DNA from: Bolinopsis microptera | Lineage: Eukaryota > Ctenophora > Tentaculata > Lobata > Bolinopsidae | NCBI RefSeq assembly: GCF_026151205.1 | Contig: NC_087084.1 | Location: 13,667,453-13,731,452 of the forward strand | Direction of reading: 5' to 3' | DNA: 64,000 nucleotides | Part shown: positions 40,014-52,400 of the stretch, in pieces | Numbering within the stretch: the stretch's first letter is position 1 | Layout: each line of letters opens with the position of its first letter | The notes under the pieces: generated by a model | Databases searched by the model: none | What the model was told of the DNA's origin: nothing | Seen by the model: the letters and a program-made list of their open reading frames with translations, nothing else | Made by a program: the position numbers and the translations under genes

Positions 40014-43000
40014 CTAGAGGGTAGAGAGATGGTTATTGATTCAGAGGTAACAAGAAAATGGGGTTGCAAAGGAAGGGGTGATAAAGGGAGTTAGGGGGGG
40101 TTGGGGGTGATAAATGGAGTTAAGGGTGAGGGGGGAGGTTAAGGGGAGGTAAGTTCTATGAGATCATTCGCTTTTCGAATAATCAAGAAAGAAACCCCGA
40201 AGTAATGACGTTCTGAAGTGCTGCCCATAATATTTGAATACAATGTCCTTGTTTAAGCCGAAGCTAATCGGGCTGTATTGTGGAGTCATATTGAGGTGAT
40301 ATTTATCTCTAACAAAATATCGTACCCAAAACAAAGGGCTCTCAAACCAAAACAAAGTCTTTAACCACAGCCAGATGCTCACAAACTGACAGGTCCGTGT
40401 TAAACAATAACAGGGCCCACTAACTCTATACTTATACCTAAAATAATATTACAGATGAACAATTAATTGAGTTGAATCATGATGGAAGTAACAATTATTT
40501 TTACTCGGGAAAAAATAATGATATGCTGGAGAAAACTTCTGAAAAAGTCTTAAACGAAGATCCAATGTCCAGAAATAGTACTAAACCAGTCCCTGATGAC
40601 GTCACATTCTGTTAAAACAAAATGGCACCCCACACATTTACCCCAACCATTACAGTCCCCTTAATGTATCGTCCCCTAACATGAGGTTTTTAGTTGCAGT
40701 GTATTTGGTGTGTTTTCTCAGTGTGTTTAGTGTGTTATCACAGGAAGAGTGCGAGGTGTGGGTCACCTCAGGACCGTGTACAACACACTCGGGATCATGC
40801 AGACGACCGGTGAAGAGACAATGTTTGGATGATCACATGTTTTGGTATACGGAGGTTCGGGATGTACGGTGTGAGGATTCTGATTGTGAACACTAATAAA
40901 GTAATAATATTATGTTTAATGTTGGTGGTGCAAACTACGATTTAATGATTTTGGATATCGATATCAAATTTCTACCTGAATGTGTTTTCTTAGATACAAT
41001 TTTAGACCATTTCTAAAATCTATGCTCACAACATTTTGATTTCAAAGGCACACGATTTTTACCTTTAAACGCTTAGTAGGAAATTTGGCGGGAAGGGGAA
41101 GGGGATAGGAGAGGGTGGGGTGGCAATTTATGGATAAACAATAGTTTCTAACATTAGATGATTAGCGCCTAATTATATAATTAGCGTCTAACCTGATGAA
41201 AGAAAGTGAGATTCTCCTGTCGGACTTGTCTAACCAACACAGCCGGAGGGTCGTACTTCAAATTAAGATCCATCACCCCCTCACAAATCACCTTCACATC
41301 ATCACCCTCTCCAGCCAGCTCCTCAGCGGGTGCTGGTTCCGGTGGAGTGGGTTCCACTCTTTCGTAGAAGAGAATGTAGGCGTTCCACCACCTCTTCTGA
41401 GCCCGACCGATTGGTTTCTTGTCGGGAGAGTCTGCGTCATTGCTGTCTCCTCCGAAACAGAGTCGAGCCATCTGACCCTCCTGGGGGATAAAGTGTCAAG
41501 AATCAATATTTCCCGCAATCAGACAACGAATGAGAGTTGAAATTTCAATAAAATTTGTATAACATTGGTAGAATATTTTCTTTCATCATCAGAACCTAAA
41601 AAGATATGAGGGACAAAGTGTCGCTGCAGATTAATAATATCGTTAAATGACGTTCCCAGTAATCATGTGACAAAGCGTATAAGGTATTACATACTGCCTT
41701 ACTGACAGAGATTAGTTGAACAAGTTTAGGTATTCCCGATAATCTAGCTACAAATGGACTAAGTTTCGGTTAATCTCACCTGATCAACATTACACTCGGA
41801 AACATCCACATCATCGAACCTGTACCACTTATCTACCACACCACTCTCCTCGTCAATCCTCTGCTTTATGTAGCTGTAATAGTGACCACCACTCGCCTGA
41901 CCACTGTGTACAACCACACCCACCTGGAGATTGTGTTAGTCACGTGGGGTAGTATCACGTGTTAGTCACGTGGGGTAGTATCACGTGGTAAGAGATCTAA
42001 CTAAACTAACTAACTAAACTAACTAAACTAACTAAACTAACTAAACTAACTAAACTAACTAAACTAACTAAACTAACTAAACTAACTAAACTAAATTAAA
42101 TTAAATTAAATTAAACTAAATTAAACTAAATTAAACTAAATTAAACTAAATTAAACTAAAGTAAACTGAATTAAACTAACTAAACTAACTAAACTAAATA
42201 AAGTAACTAAACTAAATAAACTAAATAAACTAAATAAACTAAATAAACTAACTAAACTAAACTAAACTAACTAAATTAACTTAACTAATTAAACTAACTA
42301 AACTAACTAAACTAACATAAACTAAACTAAACTAACTAAACTAAACTAAACTAACTAGACTAACTAAACTAACATAAACTAACTAAACTAACTAAACTAA
42401 CTAAACTAAACTAACTAGACTAACTAAACTAACTAAACCAACTAACCAGTCGATAGTTTGAGTGGTCTGATGGAGTCGGAATGTCTTGTCTATCACCTGA
42501 AACAGATATGATTAGAAACTCCAAAAGCATTTAAGAAGGCACCTGAATACAAATTAATTAACTTAATAAATTAACTGATTAATTAATAAGATATTGACAG
42601 AAACCTGTCTCGATCATCTGATGAGCAGCGGTCTCCTCAATCCTGGACAGGAAGTCCACAGTGTACCTCTCCATTGATAGGGTGTCAGGGAACTCGAAAT
42701 AGTCGTTATACTTTACAGCACACTCCCTCTCCCAATCATAGCCAAACCTGGTCATGTGACGAGTTAAACCTGGTCATGTGGCGAGTTAAACCTGGTCATG
42801 TGACGAGTTAAACCTGGTCATGTGACGAGTTAAACCTGGTCATGTGACGAGTTAAACCTGGTCATGTGGCGAGTTAAACCTGGTCATGTGACGAGTTAAA
42901 CCTGGTCATGTGACGAGTTAAACCTGGTCATGTGACGAGTTAAACCTGGTCATGTGACGAGTTAAACCTGGTCATGTGACGAGTTAAACCTGGTCATGTG

Positions 43001-45475
43001 ACGAGTTAAACCTGGTCATGTGACGAGTTAAACCTGGTCATGTGACGAGTTAAACCTGGTCATGTGACGAGTTAAACCTGGTCATGTGACGAGTTAAACC
43101 TGGTCATGTGACGAGTTAAACCTGGTCATGTGACGAGTTAAACCTGGTCATGTGACGAGTTAAACCTGGTCATGTGACGAGTTAAACCTGGTCATGTGAC
43201 GAGTTAAACCTGGTCATGTGACGAGTTAAACCTGGTCATGTGACGAGTTAAACCTGGTCATGTGACGAGTTAAACCTGGTCATGTGACGAGTTAAACCTG
43301 GTCATGTGACGAGTTAAACCTGGTCATGTGACGAGTTAAACCTGGTCATGTGACGAGTTAAACCTGGTCATGTGACGAGTTAAACCTGGTCATGTGACGA
43401 GTTAAACCTGGTCATGTGACGAGTTAAACCTGGTCATGTGACGAGTTAAACCTGGTCATGTGACGAGTTAAACCTGGTCATGTGACGAGTTAAACCTGGT
43501 CATGTGACGAGTTAAACCTGGTCATGTGACGAGTTAAACCTGATCATGTGACGAGTTAAACCTGATCATGTGACGAGTTAAACCTGGTCATGTGACGAGT
43601 TAAACCTGGTCATGTGACGAGTTAAACCTGGTCATGTGACGAGTTAAACCTGGTCATGTGACGAGTTAAACCTGGTCATGTGACGAGTTAAACCTGGTCA
43701 TGTGACGAGTTAAACCTGGTCATGTGACGAGTTAAACCTGGTCATGTGACGAGTTAAACCTGGCCATGTGACGAGTTAAACCTGGTCATGTGACGAGTTA
43801 AACCTGGCCATGTGACGAGTTAAACCTGGTCATGTGACGAGTTAAACCTGGTCATGTGACGAGTTAAACCTGGCCATGTGACGAGTTAAACCTGGTCATG
43901 TGACGAGTTAAACCTGGTCATGTGACGAGTTAAACCTGGTCATGTGACGAGTTAAACCTGGTCATGTGACGAGTTAAACCTGGTCATGTGACGAGTTAAA
44001 CCTGGTCATGTGACGAGTTAAACCTGGTCATGTGACGAGTTAAACCTGGTCACGTGACGAGTTAAACCTGGTCACGTGACGAGTTAAACCTGGTCACGTG
44101 ACGAGTTAAACCTGGTCATGTGACGAGTTAAACCTGGTCATGTGACGAGTTAAACCTGGTCACGTGACGAGTTAAACCTGGTCATGTGACGAGTTAAACC
44201 TGGTCATGTGACGAGTTAAACCTGGTCATGTGACGACTTAAACCTGGTCATGTGACGAGTTAAACCTGGTCATGTGACGAGTTAAACCTGGTCATGTGAC
44301 GAGTTAAACCTGGTCATGTGACGAGTTAAACCTGGTCATGTGACGAGTTAAACCTGGTCATGTGACGAGTTAAACCTGGTCATGTGACGAGTTAAACCTG
44401 GTCATGTGACGAGTTAAACCTGGTCATGTGACGAGTTAAACCTGGTCATGTGACGAGTTAAACCTGGTCATGTGACGAGTTAAACCTGGTCATGTGACGA
44501 GTTAAACCTGGTCATGTGACGAGTTAAACCTGGTCATGTGACGAGTTAAACCTGGTCATGTGACGAGTTAAACCTGGTCATGTGACGAGTTAAACCTGGT
44601 CATGTGACGAGTTAAACCTGGTCATGTGACGAGTTAAACCTGGTCATGTGACGAGTTAAACCTGGTCATGTGACGAGTTAAACCTGGTCATGTGACGAGT
44701 TAAACCTGGTCATGTGACGAGTTAAACCTGGTCATGTGACGAGTTAAACCTGATCATGTGACGAGTTAAACCTGGTCATGTGACGAGTTAAACCTGGTCA
44801 TGTGACGAGTTAAACCTGGTCATGTGACGAGTTAAACCTGGTCATGTGACGAGTTAAACCTGGTCATGTGACGAGTTAAACCTGGTCATGTGACGAGTTA
44901 AACCTGGTCATGTGACGAGTTAAACCTGGTCATGTGACGAGTTAAACCTGGTCATGTGACGAGTTAAACCTGGTCATGTGACGAGTTAAACCTGGTCATG
45001 TGACTAGTTAAACCTGGTCATGTGACGAGTTAAACCTGGTCATGTGACGAGTTAAACCTGGTCATGTGACGAGTTAAACCTGGTCATGTGACGAGTTAAA
45101 CCTGGTCATGTGACGAGTTAAACCTGGTCATGTGACGAGTTAAACCTGGTCATGTGACGAGTTAAACCTGGTCATGTGACGAGTTAAACCTGGTCATGTG
45201 ACGAGTTAAACCTGGTCATGTGACGAGTTATACCTGGTCATGTGACGAGTTAAACCTGGTCATGTGACGAGTTAAACCTGGTCATGTGACGAGTTAAACC
45301 TGGTCATGTGGCGAGTTAAACCTGGTCATGTGACGAGTTAAACCTGGTCATGTGACGAGTTAAACCTGGTCATGTGACGAGTTAAACCTGGTCATGTGAC
45401 GAGTTAAACCTGGTCATGTGACGAGTTATTCCTTTTCGATCAGGTAACTTATGAGGAGAGAGAGAGGGGGGGGGG

Positions 45476-45572
<97 letters not shown>

Positions 45573-46445
45573 TGGGGGTATAAGCTTGTTATAGCTTTTA
45601 TTGATCTTGAAATAAAATCTAATATACTGATAGCATCTCACATAATCACAATGTGTTCGAATAGAAACCGATCGACTGACCGTTTGAGTTGAATAGCCAA
45701 GATGTTTGGCAGTCGCTGGAAACAGAGCCGTTTCACGGTGTCTACCTTCTTGTCACACAGTTCACAGTGGTACGCATTGTTCCCTTCTAACAGGTCACCC
45801 TGTGTGATAAGAGTGAGTTGAGAATGTGTTACACCAAAGAATAAGCAGTTACATCACTGCTTGGAGTGTGATAACATGTTACATCACTGCTTGGAGTGTG
45901 ATAACATGTTTTATCCAACGAGTTTGGGTAGTTATCACATTGATAAGTTACATTATATTAGCGAAAACAAGCGTGAGAGAACAACTTGTAGATAACGGAC
46001 ATTTATACATGATCATAGCTTCATAGGAGAATGGCTATTTTATGTCCAATTCCACCTGATTTATAGAACCCTTCGTGTCATATCTTCGATAAGTATATGT
46101 AATAGCAATATTTAAGGTGTAAGATTTTTAAGATGTCTCAATCAGGGGATATTTTTTGCTGTCGATAACATCTTGCCAGCTTAAACAGAAGCAAGGTTTT
46201 AAGACGAAAGATTTAAGATGTAAATTCAAGATTAAGGAGGTAAGACTCAAGGTGCTATATTTAAAATGAAAAGTGGAAGATGTTATATTTGAGCTTTAAG
46301 TTAAGTTTAAGGTGTCACAATATGTAAGAGGTAAGATATCTCACCTTAACGAATTCATCCAAACTATCTGTGAGATTCTCGTGGTTCCTAACATCTACAG
46401 AAATAGAAAGAAAAGGTTCTATCCGTGTGTACCTACCGGAGAAAG

Positions 46446-46476
<31 letters not shown>

Positions 46477-49400
46477 AAGAAAGTGAAATCAATTACAAAG
46501 AAAGTGATAGATTAGACTTCCAAAATGTTTCAAAGTGACAAAACCTATTCAAATGAATTTAAAATCCTCACAGATATACTTTTTAATCTCCATCAATCAA
46601 TAACAACACCCCAAACTAGGGGGGGGGGGGGGGGGGGGAATACCCCTTCACCCCACACTATCTCTCAACAATCCCCGTACCTGTGAGGACAATCTTTACA
46701 AATCTTCTGATCAGCGAAGCTCCCCTCCAGCATCTCCGTTATAAAAGGCGGCTGTTGGAGAGCTTTAGTTCCCTCGACCAGGTTATCGAGAAGAGCGTTG
46801 AAGAACTCCAGACTATCGTGTTGCTCCCGCAGGTTCACCGGCTCTCCCCACAGTTTAAACGCTCTCCAGAAACCGTCAGGGGTGTAGTATTGGTGTTTTG
46901 ATTCTTTTAGAGCACAGAATATTGATTGAACCTGTGATGGAGTTTAGGTCAATTCTTGACAAGAATGTCTCAGTTACCATGACAACACTATGAAATGGAC
47001 TATACTTTTATTTCAAGATGACTTGAACATAGGTTTCGGAAACAGTAATTCATTAAAGAGTAATTCATTAAAGAGTAATTCATTAAACAGCTTTATAGTT
47101 GAATATATATAAAGTATTATTATGGTCCTGAAACTCTGCTGTATTATAAAAGCACATACTGAACAACCGACCTGTTTAGCAACACCGAGGTGATGAAGCT
47201 TAGCTGGGGACATCTCCCCCTCCTCGCCCTCCTTCCCCTCCTTCCTTTCGTCCTCCTCCTCCTCTTCTCTGCCATCCTCCTCCAAACACGGCAAAGAAAG
47301 CAGGTTAGCTCGGATATGAGGGATCATGTAGAGCTGTTGCAGAACTGCGTTCATGTAACAGGTCGCTCCGCCGTTCTTTAGTCCAACAAATCCTACGGGT
47401 AGTTCATTGTGATTCCAGCGACGTGATTATCAATATCGTTGTATATAACCTAGTGATAAACCTACCTTTTGGGTTCCTAGGGTGGATAGAAGGTGGAAAT
47501 TCCCATGAGTTGAGTAAGTTCTGTTCGGAGTAGAACAGCTCTTTCGTGGAGTTAACGACAAATCCAAGGTTTTCTAAGCAGCCTTTACACAGTGCTCCAA
47601 CTAGATTAAATGCAGCTTCCTGGAGAGTGGGTGTACTGATTACAAAGATGAAATCTTCAGTGCTCAGGACACAATAACAATGATTATCAGTACTTCGTAT
47701 CAAACCAAATGTCGTACAGAATATTATCCCGTTATATTTACACAACTGACCTGTGTTTGAGGGGTCTGGCAGATTGGAAGATCGTCTCTAATCTCAATAT
47801 CAGGAAACCTTCTCTGATCCAACAACATCTAAAAAAAATAATCGCATCAACACAGTCTCAAACGAAAATAAAGCGTTAAAAAATCTACCAAATAGGATGA
47901 AATAGAACACATATGACATAATCTCCAGAGCACGTTTTACCTTGCTTGCGGGGAAGAGATAATTGAAGAGGAGAGAGGGAAGAAGTAAAGGTCCGTTATC
48001 TTGGCTACCTAGCAACAGTTTAGTGGGCAGAGAAGAGATTGAAACCAGCTCTCGACAGATCTGGAGATGCCCTGGAGAATATTACTGGTTTGAAATTGTT
48101 ATCATTGGGTCAAGACGATAGGCTGATTTGCCTTCTTGAGTATTGTTATACCACATCCATCAACGATAGTGACGAGTCCTCATGTGAATCTACCTAACAC
48201 TCAGTTCTCAGTACAAAAAGAAACTCCCATCAATTATGCACGGATAACCTATTGAGAAGACTGTGAAACCGACACCATCACTCGATTCGAGTGATGGTGT
48301 CAATAAAGGCTCTTCTAGCCTTTATTGTTTCTTCCAATTAATGACCACATCCCCTGGTTCATTCCCTGAATTACCCCTACACAATGTTTTCAGTCAGTCC
48401 AGCTGCTTCTATGGCAGATAACAGGTGGAGATTGATGAAAGAATACAGTGTCTGATGTCATGGTTTATAGTAATTAGTAAACCTTATGTTTTCAAACCAT
48501 GGATGGTTGAAAGAACAAATTATACGGTTTCGCTTTTGACCTGGTTATTTCGACGTTCTTGGCCCCTAATAAACTAAAACCTAAAGTCAGAACGGTTAAT
48601 TTGATTGATTAACCGCGCGGGGTAGCGCGCTAAGTCACGTGACTAATTCAACTAGGGGCGAGAAAATCCTTTATCACAGTAATGTCGCTGCGCGCTACAT
48701 AAAATAACATTTTGGGTTGGACCGGTGTACTGGTCACACGCGTGTTTTGCTTCTTACCCATACGCCAGTGGCGCGCGGTTCCAAAGATAGAATTTAATTT
48801 TGTGACTGCGTTATTGCTTGCGGGTCCTACATCATGTGGTTAACATTTTAAGCGGAGGAATAAAAAATCTCAGAATCGTTGACGGAGGAGGCAAGATTAT
48901 CCCGCCTTCCATTGAGCAACAACTATTCAAAACATTGAGTAAAAATAGAAACACACCTTTGAGAAGTGTTTCGTTGAGAGGATGAAACTTGTTATGATGT
49001 TCTATACTCTTTAACCATGCGACCTGAAACACACAGCTCAGCGTGAGTTGGCTTATTTACACTGTCAAGGAAATTGTTCGGTAAATTGTTGAATATGTAA
49101 TAATATCGTGTATTATTTGAAGGAATACCTAGTATACAGTAAATTGAAACAGTCCTTCAATTCATCCTCAATGACGTATTTCATGTTGTATGAAATAAAA
49201 CACTTCGATAAATACAAACTGACACTAAGAAGAACAACTAACGAAAAATCTCAAAACCTTCCAGGGACATTTTTTGCAGTTTTACTGTTTCACCACTTCC
49301 ATTTTGAAAAACTTCTTATTTCACCCATTCCATTTTGAAATTATCCTATTTAAGATTCTAGAAAACTTCTTATCTATGTACCTACCTCTTGTTCTAACAG

Positions 49401-52400
49401 AGAGTCTAGTACTAGTACTACTACTATATACTACACTACTAGAAGTAGTACTAGTATAACTCTAATGACCAGGGTCGGGCCAGGGTCACATACCTCTTGT
49501 TCTAGGAGGGAGTCGCTGTTACAAACGATTATATTATGATGTGCAGCACAGGCAAGGATTCTACTGAGTAGTCCGAAGTAGAAACAACTGTTATCACCAT
49601 AGTCCTCTGTGAAACATTAAACAAAGGATTAGCTAATATTATGTGGTAAAGTGGTAATATGTGGTAATATGTGGTAATATGTGGTAATATGTGGTAACAT
49701 GTGGTAATATGTGGTAATATGTGGTAACATGTGGTAATATGTGGTAATATGTGGCAATATGTGGTAATATGTGGTAACATGTGGTAATATGTGGTAATAT
49801 GTGGTAACATGTGGTAATATGTGGTAATATGTGGTAACATGTGGTAATATGTGGTAACATGTGGTAATATGTGGTAATATGTGGTAATATGTGGTAATAT
49901 GTGGTAATATGTGATTTTTTTGTTTCAAATGAGGTGTCAATTTTATTTGAAGATCATGAAGTAAGTTGTCTGTGGGTTTTTAGATTGTTTGACAGCGACT
50001 GAACTCAATTGCTCACTCATATAACCATTATATATTGGAATGTGAAAGAAAGATAATATCCAATTTGGTTATTAGTTAGCTATTCCCACTATTTAGTAAT
50101 CCGTATTTAGTAATTAGTAATCAGTATTTAGTTAACTATCTACTTATCTAGAAACCTGTCTTGTGAAGGTTATCAAATAAAAGCTTGATAACATCGAGGA
50201 CGCTTTTCCCAGCCACGCAACACTTTACACACATTATATAGAGCTGATCCGATACTACCTGCGATAATTAATTAATTATGAGATAATTAATAAATAAATA
50301 AATTAATAAGATAATTAACCTAATATAATGTTCATGTTACAAAATCTAAATTAACGAACCAAAGCCAAGACTTTCGGAATAGTGATTACTGTAATTTAAC
50401 ACTCTTCAAGATTACGAGACAACATAATACTTTAAATGAAATTTAAGAGAATTACAAAAAAGTAGAGTCATTAGTAAGACTGATCACGCACATCACAGTT
50501 TCAAAGAACGATTTTAAGTTATATTAAGTTATATCATCTTGTTAAATTACATAAAGTTTGATTACAAAGTTAGTTAACTGATCTAATGGCTTAGTAGGTG
50601 ATACCTGTCGGACAAACTGACTGGAGCACAATAACAAACCTGTCGGACAAACTGACAGGAGCACAATAACAAACCTGTCGGACAAACTGACTGGAGCACA
50701 ATAACAAACCTGTCGGACAAACTGACTGGAGCACAATAACAAACCTGTCGGACAAACTGACTGGAGCACAATAACAAACCTGTCGGACAAACTGACTGGA
50801 GCACAATAACAAACCTGCCGGACAAACTGACTGGAGCACAATAACAAACCTGTCGGACAAACTGACTGAAGCACAATAACAAACCTGTCGGACAAACTGA
50901 CTGGAGCACAATAACAAACCTGTCGGACAAACTGACTGGAGCACAATAACAAACCTGTCGGACAAACTGACTGGAGCACAATAACAAACCTGTCGGACAA
51001 ACTGACTGGAGCACAATAACAAACCTGTCGGACAAACTGACTGGAGCACAATAACAAACCTGTCGGACAAACTGACTGGAGCACAATAACAAACCTGTCG
51101 GACAAACTGACTGGAGCACAATAACAAACCTGTCGGACAAACTGACTGGAGCACAATAACAAACCTGTCGGACAAACTGACTGGAGCACACGAGTATCAT
51201 GTTTACGATAAATTCCTTGAATTCCTCGTTCACCAACAGGTCCTCCAGGATAAGAGGCTGATGCATGAAACAAATCGTCAGATTCTCCATCAGCTCCTGG
51301 GGACAACAGCAGGTTTAATGTTTATATATAAACATTAATAGTATATATCATACTAATTAGTTAGTATTGGGCACCGTATTGTGTAAATTATTTAGTTATA
51401 TTTTATACAATATCTTTGTCGCATAGTAATTAGTAGCGGGGTAGTAAATACAGTGTTTCGTTTCGTTTCGTAGCTGGTTTTCAACAGGCCATCAAACGGT
51501 TCTTTTTAACGGTCAACATCAGATAGATTCTTATCTAATCAGTGTTAATTGTGGTTAAATTACTATTATGTGGCGTGTGGTTAACCCTTGGAAAGACCTT
51601 GTAGAGTACAAGTATTTTAATAATTCCTGTTTTCAAGCAATTTTCTTCCAAACAGTTGTTAAATTATCTCTCACCAAACAAATTATGATTATTCCTAGTT
51701 TTGAGGTTTTTAACGATCTGAGTAAACACTAAACAAACGTATTATCAACTAATTATCAACTAATTATCAACTAATTATCAACTAATTATCAACTAATTAT
51801 CAACTAATTATCAACTAATTATCAACTAACACGTGTATAATTAACAAACGTATTATCAACTAACACGTGTATAATTAACAAACGTATTATCAAATAACAC
51901 GTGTATAATTAGAAAATGGGACATGCCACGAACATAGTGGTTTAAAACATACCACCCAACTGCTGACAATAATACATCTTACTACATATTATATCATATA
52001 TACCCTATAATAAATATATATAAAGATATAAATATATTATATCTGTTGTCATTTTACTGACACAACTTAATACTTTATCATTAAATATCGCGACCTTATC
52101 AATAAATCAATTAAACTATTAATTGATTAATTGATTAATTAGCTCACCTGGGCCAGCCAGACATCCTCAAAAAGTATGTTGTTGTTGATTGTAGCCTCAT
52201 TTACTATAATAGGATGTGGTAGCAAGTCGTACCCAAACGCGCATCTTCGTGTCAAACGAAATATCGCCTGTTAAATGTGAACGGTTACAGTTGATTTTGT
52301 CGCAATCAAATAAATTATTCCGTTTCATTTTAAGTAAATTTGATATTTAGATAACTTTGAAGATATTGTTGTGTATACAAATTCATTAAATTTTAAATTG

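Noticed and set aside
45426-45641. Ser/Leu alternating ORF
   Set aside because: Translation of a (GA)n microsatellite.
47190-47381. Plus-strand 63-codon ORF
   Set aside because: It is the complement of the catalytic-cysteine exon.
49529-49940. ORFs rich in [10 protein letters not shown] repeats
   Set aside because: Translation of a 10-bp minisatellite.
50542-51306. Three overlapping ORFs of 194–254 codons with [14 protein letters not shown] repeats
   Set aside because: Same cause: a stop-free 35-bp array. Only the first part of one frame is the genuine exon 51165–51296.
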